64,000 bases of DNA from the NCBI RefSeq assembly GCF_000346615.1, contig NZ_ANNU01000030.1, forward strand, positions 35,954 through 99,953. The letters run 5' to 3'. Below the pieces are notes generated by a model. It was not told the origin of the DNA, made no database searches, and was given only the letters and a program-made list of their open reading frames with translations. Below, piece after piece: positions 42,601 to 51,530 of the stretch. Numbering within the stretch: the stretch's first letter is position 1; the number at the start of each line of letters is the position of its first letter. Position numbers and translations under genes: made by a program. Origin of the DNA: Nafulsella turpanensis ZLM-10 (GTDB taxonomy: Bacteria > Bacteroidota > Bacteroidia > Cytophagales > Cyclobacteriaceae).

Positions 42601-43338
42601 ATGCGTTATGAAGAAGAAAATACTGCTTTCGATGAGCCGGTTCATCAGTCTAAATGGCCTCTTTACCTTTCGCTTTCCCTGCTGGTGGCCGCAATTCTTT
42701 CCTATTTTCTGGTACCTTCCGTACAGGAGTCACTTAATGAAGCATGGCAGGTACTTACCAGCGATGATGAACAGCGGATTAAAAACTGGGTAAGCGATTT
42801 TGGCTTATGGGGGCCTGTCATTATTGTGCTGGCCATGATAGCCCAGATGTTTCTGCTGGTAATTCCCTCGCCCCTGCTGATGGCAGTTACTGTGCTGGCT
42901 TATGGCCCCTGGGGTGGTTCTGTCATTATTTTAGTGGCTATTTTCTGTGCTTCTTCTTTCGGCTATATGCTGGGCGCTTACCTGGGCACTCCGGTCATTG
43001 AAAAGCTGTTGGGTACCAGTACCGAAAAGAAGCTGATTAAATTTATAGAACGCTATGGTTTTGGTGCCGTAGTGGTAACCCGTCTGGCCCCTTTCCTCTC
43101 GAACGATGCCATTAGCTTTGTAGGCGGTATGCTGCGGATGGGCTACTGGCGCTTTATCGGCGCTACCATGCTGGGTATTGTTCCGCTTACGGCCGTAATT
43201 GCTTTTTTTGGCAGAGATACCGGAAGCTTAAAAACCGGCCTCATCTGGATTAGCGCCATCTGTTTAGCAGGCTTTGCCGGCTATGTTTGGTGGGACCACC
43301 GGAAGCGGGAAAAGCAGGAGGGAGAGAAGGTACATTAA
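42601..43338 (+). CDS. TVP38/TMEM64 (DedA-superfamily) membrane protein
   Basis: 245 residues from the ATG at 42601. Five or six membrane helices; the family core is SPLLMAVTVLAYGPWGGSVI, GYMLGAYLGTPV and RYGFGAVVVTRLAPFLSNDA, the last being the SNARE-associated/VTT motif. VTT proteins include lipid scramblases and flippases; some bacterial DedA members flip undecaprenyl phosphate or phosphatidylethanolamine. Role here unknown. Confidence 0.85.
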   Translation: MRYEEENTAFDEPVHQSKWPLYLSLSLLVAAILSYFLVPSVQESLNEAWQVLTSDDEQRIKNWVSDFGLWGPVIIVLAMIAQMFLLVIPSPLLMAVTVLAYGPWGGSVIILVAIFCASSFGYMLGAYLGTPVIEKLLGTSTEKKLIKFIERYGFGAVVVTRLAPFLSNDAISFVGGMLRMGYWRFIGATMLGIVPLTAVIAFFGRDTGSLKTGLIWISAICLAGFAGYVWWDHRKREKQEGEKVH

Positions 43339-43446
43339 GGGAAAACAAAAGTCTCATCGTCTGGCTGTTCTGGTTAAAGAGAACAATTTGACGGGAAAAA
43401 TGGAATCACAATCGGAGTGTATTAACAAAAGAAAAGTCCGACAATA

Positions 43447-43908
43447 ATGGAGCGCTTACCTGGACGCCATAATTACCTAATCTGCTTTACATTTTTTATG
43501 GTTTTTGCCTGTACTGAGATTCCTGAACCAGAGCAGCTAGACCATAAAAACATAGCATTTGATACAGCAAATTCTACCGTTAACTTTTGCGAGTCCTTTC
43601 CCCTGGAATGGGACTCTGCTTTAATCATTCACCCCTATATGCGGGTTGAAAGCTGGGATGATCTTGAGCTGGAAAATATCGATCCACTTGAAGAGAGACT
43701 GGAAATAATGGAAAGTATCGATTGGAAACACTACCTGATTTTTGTGAAAGGGAGTCAGGTAGTAGCTTTTTCAGATATCCCAAGAGGCTATCTTGATTTT
43801 AGAATTATGCACGGGACCTCTCGCCCTACCTTTATTACCAGAGAAGACTGTACATTGAAATTTATAGACGCAGAGGGATTTAATACTTTAATAATTCCGG
43901 ATATATAA
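43447..43908 (+). CDS. putative lipoprotein
   Basis: 153 residues. A hydrophobic segment LICFTFFMVFACTE ends in a lipobox-like Cys at about residue 22, after an unusually long polar start (MERLPGRHN). The mature part is acidic with WDDLELENIDPLEERLEIME and a second Cys near CTLKFI. More AT-rich than its neighbours. No family recognised; a cell-surface lipoprotein is the best guess. Confidence 0.55.
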   Translation: MERLPGRHNYLICFTFFMVFACTEIPEPEQLDHKNIAFDTANSTVNFCESFPLEWDSALIIHPYMRVESWDDLELENIDPLEERLEIMESIDWKHYLIFVKGSQVVAFSDIPRGYLDFRIMHGTSRPTFITREDCTLKFIDAEGFNTLIIPDI

Positions 43909-44061
43909 ATTGATCAGAAACCGGTACTTTTTGTCTGTGCCAGCAGGAGACTATGAAAGATGAGTATGATTAAGACGAAATTAAAATAGAGGATTGGGGT
44001 CTCATATCTGGCCCCAGCCAGTAACATCTTTGTTTACTATCGCTTTTAATCTCATATAATT

Positions 44062-44104
44062 AGCCGGCAGGATTTGTTTTCTGCCGGCTTGGGCTTATTT
44101 TTGG
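44062..44104 (+). promoter_or_regulatory. promoter and hairpin just upstream of plsC-like gene
   Basis: TTTG (44073-44076), 20-nt spacer and TATTTTTG (44097-44104) match the Bacteroidota promoter exactly. The promoter overlaps a 9-bp perfect hairpin, AGCCGGCAG (44062-44070) and CTGCCGGCT (44081-44089), whose loop contains the -33 TTTG. The ATG is only 2 nt beyond the -7 box. The hairpin may be the end of an upstream transcript or an operator over the promoter. Confidence 0.55.
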
Positions 44105-44106
44105 AA

Positions 44107-44913
44107 ATGCCAATTGAAAAGCTGTTCATCAAAATTATCAGGAGGATTTATTCCACCTACTCCCTTCTGCTATTCGGCTTGGCTTTCTTTATTTTGCTTC
44201 CTTTCTTCCTGCTGCTTATCGCATTTAAGCCTCTGCGGAAATACCTGCATTACCTCCACTGGATATGGTCGGCCATTTTCCTGGGGTTGAGCTTTTTGCC
44301 GGTAAAGCTGCGGTATAAAAGCGGTAAATTAAGGAAGGAGCCTTCTGTTATTTGCGCCAACCACTTCTCCATTCTTGATATTGCTGTTTTGGGCTTCCTG
44401 CCGCTGAACTTTGTGTTTGTCGGTAAAAGCGAACTGGGAAAGATACCCCTCTTCGGCTATATGTTCCGGAAGCTGCACATCACCGTCAACCGAAGCTCTC
44501 TTAAGGACCGTTACCTTGCGCTGCAGAAAGCAATGAAGGCGGTAGATGAGGGCCACAGCCTGGTGATGTTCCCGGAGGGAGGAGTGTTGTCGGAAGAGGC
44601 GCCCAATATGGCCCGTTTTAAAGATGGTCCTTTCCGGGTAGCCATTGAGAAACAAATCCCCGTCATTCCTGTCACCATTCCGTACAATTGGTTAATTTTG
44701 CCCGATGATGGCACTTACCTGCTCTACCCGCAAACCTCCTATGTGGTGGTGCATGAGCCAATAGAAACGACCGGCATGAGTATGGAAGATCTTCCTGCCC
44801 TGAAGGAACAGGTATATACCATTATTGATGCGGAACTGAAAAAATACAATTTGCATGAAAATAGACAAAGCAACTTTGCAGAAAATAGCGCACCTGGCGC
44901 GGCTCGACTTTGA
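44107..44913 (+). CDS. plsC: 1-acyl-glycerol-3-phosphate acyltransferase
   Basis: 268 residues. Two N-terminal membrane helices, then the acyltransferase motifs in order: NHFSILD (HxxxxD), NRSSLKDR-type block, MFPEGG (the substrate-binding EG motif), and IPVIPVTI. The enzyme puts the second acyl chain on lysophosphatidic acid to make phosphatidic acid. The start at 44107 is placed by the helix pattern; a TTG upstream lies in the hairpin. Its last 59 bp overlap the start of gatC in another frame, so the final residues after KKYNL are unusual for the family. Confidence 0.9.
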   Translation: MPIEKLFIKIIRRIYSTYSLLLFGLAFFILLPFFLLLIAFKPLRKYLHYLHWIWSAIFLGLSFLPVKLRYKSGKLRKEPSVICANHFSILDIAVLGFLPLNFVFVGKSELGKIPLFGYMFRKLHITVNRSSLKDRYLALQKAMKAVDEGHSLVMFPEGGVLSEEAPNMARFKDGPFRVAIEKQIPVIPVTIPYNWLILPDDGTYLLYPQTSYVVVHEPIETTGMSMEDLPALKEQVYTIIDAELKKYNLHENRQSNFAENSAPGAARL

Positions 44914-45142
44914 GGAAGCAGGAGCCGATAAAATGGTGGCCGATATGACAGAAATTCTGGACTGGGTAGAAAAGCTGAATGAATTGGATACTGATGGGGT
45001 AGAGCCACTCACCAATATGTCGGCCGAGCAAAATGTGCTGCGCGAAGACGAGGCCAAGGAGCCACTTTCGCATGAGCGAGGCCTGTTAAATGCTCCTAAG
45101 AAAGATTCGGATTATTTCCGGGTTCCTAAAGTGATGGAATAA
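44855..45142 (+). CDS. gatC: aspartyl/glutamyl-tRNA amidotransferase subunit C
   Basis: 95 residues, with the standard GatC pattern TLQKIAHLARLDFEEAGADK, ILDWVEKLNELDTDGVEPL and FFRVPKVME-type end (SDYFRVPKVME). GatCAB converts Glu-tRNA(Gln) or Asp-tRNA(Asn) to the amide; subunit C stabilises the A-B interface. It starts inside plsC (59-bp overlap) and is followed 14 bp later by the large membrane/TPR gene. gatA and gatB are not in the window. Confidence 0.95.
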   Translation: MKIDKATLQKIAHLARLDFEEAGADKMVADMTEILDWVEKLNELDTDGVEPLTNMSAEQNVLREDEAKEPLSHERGLLNAPKKDSDYFRVPKVME

Positions 45143-45156
45143 ACAGAAGTATATTC

Positions 45157-47892
45157 ATGAGTGGTTTTTCCTTCTGGAGTAACTGGGTAAAATCAACAAA
45201 AGCGTTATGGCTGATGCTGCTGGTATTATTTGCCGGCAGCATTCTTTGTTTCATAGCGGCCATGTTGACAGGTGACGGCCTTGTTTTTGAATGGCTTTCA
45301 GTCGCCACACTTGAGCCTGTAAAGCTTCCGCTGGAGCGGTGGTCCGGCCCTTTGCTAAACCTGGAGCTGGAGGCCAGCAGCTATGTGGTGCGCCAGACTT
45401 TTTTAGGGAGCGAGATGCAGATCAATATCTGGCCGGCCCATATTCTGCTGGTGCTGGTAAGTATTGGTTTATCAGCGGCGCTCGCAGTCCTTAGCAGCCT
45501 CAGGAGGCTATGGTTCCTGGTAGGAATGGGGCTTTTCTGTGCCATGGTGGTAGGCCTGCGGCTGGAGCAGTTGCACATGTTCGGCCGAATCGACAAAACA
45601 GGCGATGTAATTATGTTCCTGCTGTTTCTGCCTTTGAGCTACTTTTTTCATGCGGTAAAACCCACTATTGTTCTTCTCAGGCGCTTTATTGCCTTTCTGG
45701 CCCTGTTTATCCTGATGGGGTTGCTGATTTATGCCTTTGCAGGCGTACATAATCCCTTTTTCTACGTAGCAAATTACGGTTTGCCAGCCTTTATTACACT
45801 TTCTGTTTTGCTGATTGTGCTGGTTTCGCCCGAAATTATTGCCGGCATTCTCTACTTGGTAACGGCTTCTAACAATGAACACAGCCGCCAGTCCCTCACC
45901 CATTTTTCGGTTGCAAGCCTTATTTACCTGCTCAACCTTGCGCTGTACTACCTGGAGGTAAGAGGAATTTTGGACCTTGGTCTGTATACCATCAATCCCT
46001 TCTGGATACTGCTGATTAGCCTGTTGGTTGCTTTGTGGACTTTGAATGCCAGGGAGGAGGCTTTTGGAAATATAATACCCTACCAGCCACAGGGGGCGAT
46101 GCTGTATGTGTCGCTGGCAATAATTTGCCTGGCCACCATGAGCTATGTATTTGTTACGGCTAACGATCCTTTTATAGAAACCTTTGAGGATGCTATTCTA
46201 TATACCCACCTCGGCTTTGGGGCGCTCTTTTTTGTATACATTCTTGTCAATTTTCTGGCACTTTTAAAGGAGAATAAAAGGGTGTACCGGGTATTGTACA
46301 AGCCAAAGTATGTACCCCTTTTTAGCATCCGGCTGGCTGGTTTGGTAGCAGTAATCGGCATGTACAGCCTGCACGGCATGTATGCCCTTTACCAGCCGAT
46401 GGGCGGCTACTATAACAGCATAGGCGACCTGTATACTGTTTCTAAAAGCTACTACCTGGCGGAGCAGTACTATAAACTGGGGAGCGATTATAAATACGGA
46501 AACCACCGCTCTAACTATGCCCTTGCATCTTTGGCCAGTAAGGCAGATAAGCCGGTGCAGGCCATGCTTTTTCTGAAGGAGGGAATTGATCGCCAGCCAA
46601 CCCCTTATGCCTATGCAAACCTGGCCAACCTTTACTTTAACAACAACTTATTCTTCGACGGACTTTTTACTTTAAAGGAAGGTATTGAACGTTATCCGCA
46701 GGAAGGGCGGCTTTATAATAACCTGGGGCTTGAGTTCGGTAAAACCAATGTGCTGGACTCTGCACTCTACTACCTAAACATTGCGGCCAAAGACCCTGAA
46801 GCGGAAGAGGAGGCCCTGGCGAACCAACTGGCTATCGTAGCTCAAAAGGGAGGGGCGGGCGCATTGGATTCCATTGCAGGAAGAGCTGTGGAACGACCAC
46901 TTTTCTACCAGAATAACCTGTTAGCATTTTACAACCGGCAGAAAGCGTTAAAGGCAGCAGGCTTTCCGGAGGTGTTGAGTCCCGCAGAGTTGGAGGAAAT
47001 AGGAGGGCTCGAAGCGGCCTACCTGCTCAACTATGCCCTGCTTTTGCCCGAGCCGGACAGCTCTCTTGTGCAGCATGTTCAGCAGTTAGTCGATTCGGCT
47101 CTCGAAGTAAATTATGAAGAACCCGCCGTTCTGGCGCTGGCAGTAATGCAGTATAAACAGGATAATCATTATGCTGCCTTTAGCCTGTTAAGGAATCTGG
47201 CGCACCGCAGTGTATTTAATAATGCCCTTTATTTAAAGTTACTAGGGGTGTGGTCGCTGGAGCTGCAGGCACCTGCACTGGCGGCCTCTTATTTTAATCG
47301 GGCGGCAGAGCTGGAAGGAGGGGAGGCTGCAGCGATGGAAGCCATTGCCTTCACCAGGGCCGGTAAGCCTGAAGAAGCAATACAGCGGTGGCGGCAGTTG
47401 CCAGACAGCCTGCTGAATAAAGAGTTGCAGCAGCTGAAAACAAACGCACTCTTACAGCTGGAAAAGGGCAATGCTGAAAAAGGGATGGCAGAGGATGTAG
47501 TCGCAGAAGGTGAGCTGGATGAGCTCTACCGGTCTGCCCGAAAGGCGGCCGCTGCGGGCGATACGGTAGCCGCATTGCAGAACTATAACCGGATATTTAG
47601 CGTTACTCCTTTTCTTGAAAAAGCCTACCTTTCAGGAATTCCGCTCTTTAACGAGGCGGGAAAAGATGAAGTGGCGTATGATTTTTTACTGAAGGGTATA
47701 CATTTTAATCCTTATTCTGCTCCCCTAAAAGAGCTGTATATTCTGCAAAGCCTGCAAATGGGCCTGGAGGAGTATGCAGAAGATGAGCTGCTGCGACTGG
47801 AACAATTGACTGATAAAGAGTATTTTGAACAATTCGTTCAGGAGTATGAGCGAATGAAACAAAAGCTGGCTGCAGATGAAATAAACTGGTAA
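45157..47892 (+). CDS. large membrane protein with TPR-like periplasmic region
   Basis: 911 residues. Residues 1-420 contain about ten hydrophobic helices, and the rest is helical-repeat sequence of TPR type (YYKLGSDYKYGNHRSNYALA, YAYANLANLYFNNN, GRLYNNLGLEFGKTN, SALYYLNIAAKDPEAEEEAL, ALAASYFNRAAELEG). No enzymatic motif is visible. It may be a scaffold for envelope assembly. The family seems restricted to Cytophagales-like bacteria by general impression only. It is 14 bp downstream of gatC and likely co-transcribed with it. Confidence 0.8.
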   Translation: MSGFSFWSNWVKSTKALWLMLLVLFAGSILCFIAAMLTGDGLVFEWLSVATLEPVKLPLERWSGPLLNLELEASSYVVRQTFLGSEMQINIWPAHILLVLVSIGLSAALAVLSSLRRLWFLVGMGLFCAMVVGLRLEQLHMFGRIDKTGDVIMFLLFLPLSYFFHAVKPTIVLLRRFIAFLALFILMGLLIYAFAGVHNPFFYVANYGLPAFITLSVLLIVLVSPEIIAGILYLVTASNNEHSRQSLTHFSVASLIYLLNLALYYLEVRGILDLGLYTINPFWILLISLLVALWTLNAREEAFGNIIPYQPQGAMLYVSLAIICLATMSYVFVTANDPFIETFEDAILYTHLGFGALFFVYILVNFLALLKENKRVYRVLYKPKYVPLFSIRLAGLVAVIGMYSLHGMYALYQPMGGYYNSIGDLYTVSKSYYLAEQYYKLGSDYKYGNHRSNYALASLASKADKPVQAMLFLKEGIDRQPTPYAYANLANLYFNNNLFFDGLFTLKEGIERYPQEGRLYNNLGLEFGKTNVLDSALYYLNIAAKDPEAEEEALANQLAIVAQKGGAGALDSIAGRAVERPLFYQNNLLAFYNRQKALKAAGFPEVLSPAELEEIGGLEAAYLLNYALLLPEPDSSLVQHVQQLVDSALEVNYEEPAVLALAVMQYKQDNHYAAFSLLRNLAHRSVFNNALYLKLLGVWSLELQAPALAASYFNRAAELEGGEAAAMEAIAFTRAGKPEEAIQRWRQLPDSLLNKELQQLKTNALLQLEKGNAEKGMAEDVVAEGELDELYRSARKAAAAGDTVAALQNYNRIFSVTPFLEKAYLSGIPLFNEAGKDEVAYDFLLKGIHFNPYSAPLKELYILQSLQMGLEEYAEDELLRLEQLTDKEYFEQFVQEYERMKQKLAADEINW

Positions 47893-48093
47893 TTCCGGTA
47901 AAGGAAATGCTTTATTGCACCTGTAATGTAATAAGCAATATATGGAGGTAATTCTCTAACAATAAAGCGTTGTTTGCGTATAGTAAAGTATCTGCTCAAT
48001 GGGTTGGGCTGCTCTCTGCAGCTGTAATTTATTAGCGAAGGTACTCCGGTGGATTGGCCCTGGCCGATTTTCTGATTAACCCGAAATATACGC

Positions 48094-48336
48094 ATGAAGC
48101 CAGCAGAGTTTGATAATTTAACGATTGATGAGAAGGCGAAGCTTATTCTGAATAAAGGTATATATGTATCCAGATCAGAATTTTTTCAGCTGGAAATATC
48201 GTTGTACCGGATGGACGATGAGTTTGTAGAGCTTTGGTACGAGTCGCTGAGCGGAAGAATCTTCAAAATCGACCACATCAGGAATAAAAAAATTAACCCT
48301 TACCTGAAGCACCTGGGGGCGAATAACCTTAACTAA
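48094..48336 (+). CDS. small conserved hypothetical protein
   Basis: 80 residues. Starts MKPAEFDNLTIDEKAKLILN, followed by a beta-rich part (FFQLEISLYRMDDEFVELWY) and a basic end. The opening is shared by small Bacteroidota proteins of unknown function that I recognise only by general pattern. No signal or membrane segment. The 200-bp gap before it shows no other feature. Confidence 0.7.
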   Translation: MKPAEFDNLTIDEKAKLILNKGIYVSRSEFFQLEISLYRMDDEFVELWYESLSGRIFKIDHIRNKKINPYLKHLGANNLN

Positions 48337-48502
48337 ACCCTTCCTTTTCCTGTAATCCTGCCAAAGTTCCGTTTATATAAATGTGGTAGGGAAGTATTTT
48401 AATATTGCATTAATTGTTGTTAAGTAGCCTTTTGTTTAGAAATAAATAAAAGGTTTTTTATTTTAAGCCAAGCACTTATCTTTAGTACAACGAAGAGCGT
48501 TT

Positions 48503-49216
48503 ATGAAAGCAATTATCCAGACCAGCCAGATTTCCAAAATATACAGAATGGGCAGTGAAATAGTAGAGGCCTTAAAATCTATTTCTATTACTGTTAATAA
48601 AGGGGAGTATGTCGCTTTTATGGGGCCCTCCGGCTCTGGTAAATCTACCCTTATGAATATTATCGGCTGTCTCGATACGCCTACGAAAGGGCAGTACATC
48701 CTCAACAACAATGATGTGAGCGATCTTTCGGAAAATGAACTGGCCGAAATCCGCAACAAAGAGATAGGTTTCGTATTCCAGACTTTTAACCTGCTGCCGA
48801 GGGCTTCCTCCCTGGAGAATGTGGCCTTACCCTTGGTATATGCCGGCTACAGCAGGTCGGAGCGGGAAGAGAGGGCATACCAGGCACTTGAAAATGTTGG
48901 CCTTGGCGATAGAGCGAAGCACAAGCCCAATGAACTTTCGGGTGGCCAGCGCCAGCGGGTAGCCATTGCAAGGGCGCTTGTAAATAACCCCAGCATTATT
49001 CTGGCCGATGAACCCACCGGTAACCTCGACTCCAAAACATCTTACGATATCATGAACCTCTTCCAGCAGTTGCATGATGCCGGCAATACCATTATAATGG
49101 TAACGCACGAAGATGATATTGCCCATTATGCCCACCGCATCGTACGTATGCGCGACGGGCTGGTGGAAACTGATGTGCGCAACGAAAATATTACTGCCAT
49201 AGAAGCATTGAAGTAA
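48503..49216 (+). CDS. ABC transporter ATP-binding protein (LolD/MacB/YknY type)
   Basis: 237 residues. Walker [11 protein letters not shown]-loop [13 protein letters not shown], signature [15 protein letters not shown], Walker [13 protein letters not shown] and the H-loop MVTHEDD are intact. The [20 protein letters not shown] segment and overall length fit the subfamily that works with FtsX-like permeases in lipoprotein release or peptide export. No permease gene is adjacent, so the membrane partner is elsewhere. Downstream is the adenosyltransferase gene, 15 bp away. Confidence 0.92.
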   Translation: MKAIIQTSQISKIYRMGSEIVEALKSISITVNKGEYVAFMGPSGSGKSTLMNIIGCLDTPTKGQYILNNNDVSDLSENELAEIRNKEIGFVFQTFNLLPRASSLENVALPLVYAGYSRSEREERAYQALENVGLGDRAKHKPNELSGGQRQRVAIARALVNNPSIILADEPTGNLDSKTSYDIMNLFQQLHDAGNTIIMVTHEDDIAHYAHRIVRMRDGLVETDVRNENITAIEALK

Positions 49217-49231
49217 AGAGAAAGAAAATTA

Positions 49232-49786
49232 ATGAAGATATATACAAAATCAGGTGATAAAGGAACCACTGCCTTGCTTGGCGGAACCCGCGTAAGTAAG
49301 GCGCACCTCCGGCTCGAAGCCTATGGAACGGTTGATGAGTTGAACTCTTATATCGGATTTGTGCGGGACCAGGAAGTAAACAATTCGAGGCGCGATTTGC
49401 TTAAGCAAATACAGGACCGCCTTTTTGCTTTAGGAGCTAATCTTGCTACCGCTCCGGATAAGAACGTAAAGAATATACCTGATTTAAAAGAAGAAGATTT
49501 AGAGCTGCTTGAGAAGGCCATGGACGAAATGGATAAGGAGCTGCCTCCGCTTAGATACTTTATTTTGCCGGGCGGGCACCAGGCTGTTTCCTTTTGCCAC
49601 ATTGCCCGCACCGTTTGCCGACGGGCTGAGCGGAATACCGTGGTGCTCCATGAGCAGGAACCTATAGCTGATATTTGCATCCGCTATCTCAATCGCCTCT
49701 CCGATTACCTCTTCGTGCTGGCACGTAAAATGGGTCATGAACTGGGAGCCGAAGAGGTAAGCTGGAGGCCAAGAGGTGAAAAGTAA
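49232..49786 (+). CDS. cob(I)alamin adenosyltransferase, PduO type
   Basis: 184 residues. The ATP-binding start KIYTKSGDKGTTALLGG and the trimer-interface motif CHIARTVCRRAERNTV (with the conserved RTxCRRAER) are diagnostic, as is the LNRLSDYLFVLARKMG end. The enzyme transfers adenosyl from ATP to cob(I)alamin, giving coenzyme B12. In Bacteroidota it serves methylmalonyl-CoA mutase; the acyl-CoA carboxylase fragment at the window start belongs to similar metabolism but is far away. Confidence 0.93.
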   Translation: MKIYTKSGDKGTTALLGGTRVSKAHLRLEAYGTVDELNSYIGFVRDQEVNNSRRDLLKQIQDRLFALGANLATAPDKNVKNIPDLKEEDLELLEKAMDEMDKELPPLRYFILPGGHQAVSFCHIARTVCRRAERNTVVLHEQEPIADICIRYLNRLSDYLFVLARKMGHELGAEEVSWRPRGEK

Positions 49787-49818
49787 TTTGGGATTAGGTT
49801 CTGATTTTAGTATATTCG

Positions 49819-49841
49819 TAAACGCTTATTTACTGCGTTTA
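49819..49841. promoter_or_regulatory. inverted repeat upstream of ilvE
   Basis: TAAACGC (49819-49825) and GCGTTTA (49835-49841) form a perfect 7-bp inverted repeat with a 9-nt spacer, 38 bp upstream of the ilvE ATG. A further AAACGTTT palindrome lies at 49852-49859. Together they look like operator half-sites; the regulator is unknown. Confidence 0.45.
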
Positions 49842-49879
49842 AGCGAATTTCAAACGTTTTCGGAACTTAATTTGGTAAA

Positions 49880-50944
49880 ATGGTTGATACGTTGAATATT
49901 GATATCAGAAGAACTGCAAACAGCAGAATAAAAGAGGTTGATTTTGCCAATATTCCATTTGGCAAAGTATATGCCGACCACATGTTTGTTGCTGACTATG
50001 ACGGGAAGCAATGGACGAACCTCCGCATTCAGCCCTACGAATATTTACGCTTAAGCCCGGCCAACTCCGCACTCCACTATGGCCAGAGCGTGTTTGAAGG
50101 AATGAAGGCGTATAAAAATGAAGAAGGCGAAGTGCTTATCTTCAGGCCTGAGGCAAATTTTCAGCGCCTGAATAAATCGGCCGAAAGAATGTGTATCCCC
50201 ACACTTCCCGAAGACATTTTTATGAGCGGCCTGACTGAGCTGCTAAAGCTGGATAAAGATTGGGTGCCCTCAACCCCTAATACTGCCCTCTATATCAGGC
50301 CATTTATTTTTGCTACAGATGAGTATATCGGGATCCGTGCATCCGAAACCTATAAGTTCATCATTTTCACCTGCCCGGTAGGTTCTTATTATTCAGAGCC
50401 TGTGCGTGTGAAAATTGAAACAAAATATTCCCGCGCAGTAGAGGGCGGAACCGGAGCAGCCAAAGCAGCAGGTAATTATGCCGCTTCTCTCTTCCCGGCC
50501 CGCAAAGCTCAGCAGGCAGGCTACCACCAGCTGGTATGGACCGATGCCCGCTCCCATCAGTATATTGAGGAGTCCGGCACCATGAATGTGATGTTCCTGA
50601 TTGGCGATACCCTAATTACCTCACCTATCAGTGATACCATTCTTTCGGGTATTACCCGCAACAGTGTATTAACCCTTGCCCGCGAATGGGGCTATAAGAT
50701 AGAAGAGCGTAAAGTGAGCGTTAAGGAAGTAATAGAAGCTATCGAAAACGGTACACTGAAAGAAGCATTCGGTACCGGTACAGCCGCTACCATTGCCCAC
50801 ATTGCCCTTATCGGCCATGAAGATAAGGATTACGAGCTTCCGCCGATTGAAGGTCGTGAGCTGTCGAACCGGGTACTAAAAACCCTCGATGCCATTAAAA
50901 CAGGCCGTGCCGAAGATAAATGGAACTGGGTATACAAGCTCTAA
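49880..50944 (+). CDS. ilvE: branched-chain amino acid aminotransferase
   Basis: 354 residues. Fold-type IV PLP enzyme: SALHYGQSVFEGMKAYKNEE near the start, the PLP-Lys in GNYAASLFPARKAQQAGYHQ (GNY-A-K region), IEESGTMNVMF and LSGITRNSVLTLAREWGY, then FGTGTAATI. It exchanges amino groups between 2-oxoglutarate/glutamate and branched-chain 2-oxo acids. Length and motifs fit the BCAT2-like group. Upstream carries inverted repeats; downstream a strong terminator. Confidence 0.94.
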   Translation: MVDTLNIDIRRTANSRIKEVDFANIPFGKVYADHMFVADYDGKQWTNLRIQPYEYLRLSPANSALHYGQSVFEGMKAYKNEEGEVLIFRPEANFQRLNKSAERMCIPTLPEDIFMSGLTELLKLDKDWVPSTPNTALYIRPFIFATDEYIGIRASETYKFIIFTCPVGSYYSEPVRVKIETKYSRAVEGGTGAAKAAGNYAASLFPARKAQQAGYHQLVWTDARSHQYIEESGTMNVMFLIGDTLITSPISDTILSGITRNSVLTLAREWGYKIEERKVSVKEVIEAIENGTLKEAFGTGTAATIAHIALIGHEDKDYELPPIEGRELSNRVLKTLDAIKTGRAEDKWNWVYKL

Positions 50945-50964
50945 GGGAAAACTAGTTTTTATAA

Positions 50965-51003
50965 TAAATCCACTTAAACACCCTTAAGTGGATTTATTTT
51001 TTG
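50965..51003 (+). terminator. intrinsic terminator after ilvE
   Basis: A perfect 13-bp stem (TAAATCCACTTAA with TTAAGTGGATTTA), 6-nt loop ACACCC, then TTTTTTG. Very strong hairpin 20 bp past the ilvE stop. Confidence 0.85.
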
Positions 51004-51010
51004 TTCAATA

Positions 51011-51520
51011 ATGAAACAGCTGCTCTTTAGCTTTTTACTTCTCCTGTTCAGCTTCTCCTGCCTGCAGGCCCAGCAGAGCCTGCAGATTCATAAGCGCGGT
51101 ACCAATAAATATTATTATATAATGAAGGGCGACTCCCTTCGCCTGCAGCTGGAAGGGCAATCGGAGGCAATAAGCGGGTCCTTGGGCTATTATGATAAAG
51201 AAACTATTCTCTTTGCCGACAGCCTTATCCGCCTGCGCGATATCGACTGGATAGATATCTCGGAGGTGAACCAGGGAGAAAGGCTCTGGAATGTAAGCTC
51301 TGACTTGCTCCTTGTTGCAGGCGTTGGTTACTTTGCACTGGACCAGGCCAACATATTAATGGAAACTGGTGGTTTCCACCTGAACGAGAGCGTTACTATC
51401 TTTAGCGTAGCTGCCGTGGCAGGAGGGCTGATGATAAAAGTATTAGACAGGATACTAAGAGATAAAAAAGCCCGTATGGGCAAAAAGTATATTATTGCAG
51501 TAACAGACCATTCAACCTAA
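51011..51520 (+). CDS. exported hypothetical protein
   Basis: 169 residues with a signal peptide (LLFSFLLLLFSFSCLQAQ). The mature N-terminus is beta-rich (KRGTNKYYYIMKGDSLRLQL, LIRLRDIDWIDISEV) and a hydrophobic segment at about 100-145 may be a membrane helix pair (LLLVAGVGYFAL, IFSVAAVAGGLMI). It starts 8 bp after the ilvE terminator and ends 10 bp before prfB. No family recognised. Confidence 0.72.
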   Translation: MKQLLFSFLLLLFSFSCLQAQQSLQIHKRGTNKYYYIMKGDSLRLQLEGQSEAISGSLGYYDKETILFADSLIRLRDIDWIDISEVNQGERLWNVSSDLLLVAGVGYFALDQANILMETGGFHLNESVTIFSVAAVAGGLMIKVLDRILRDKKARMGKKYIIAVTDHST

Positions 51521-51530
51521 AAAATAAATT

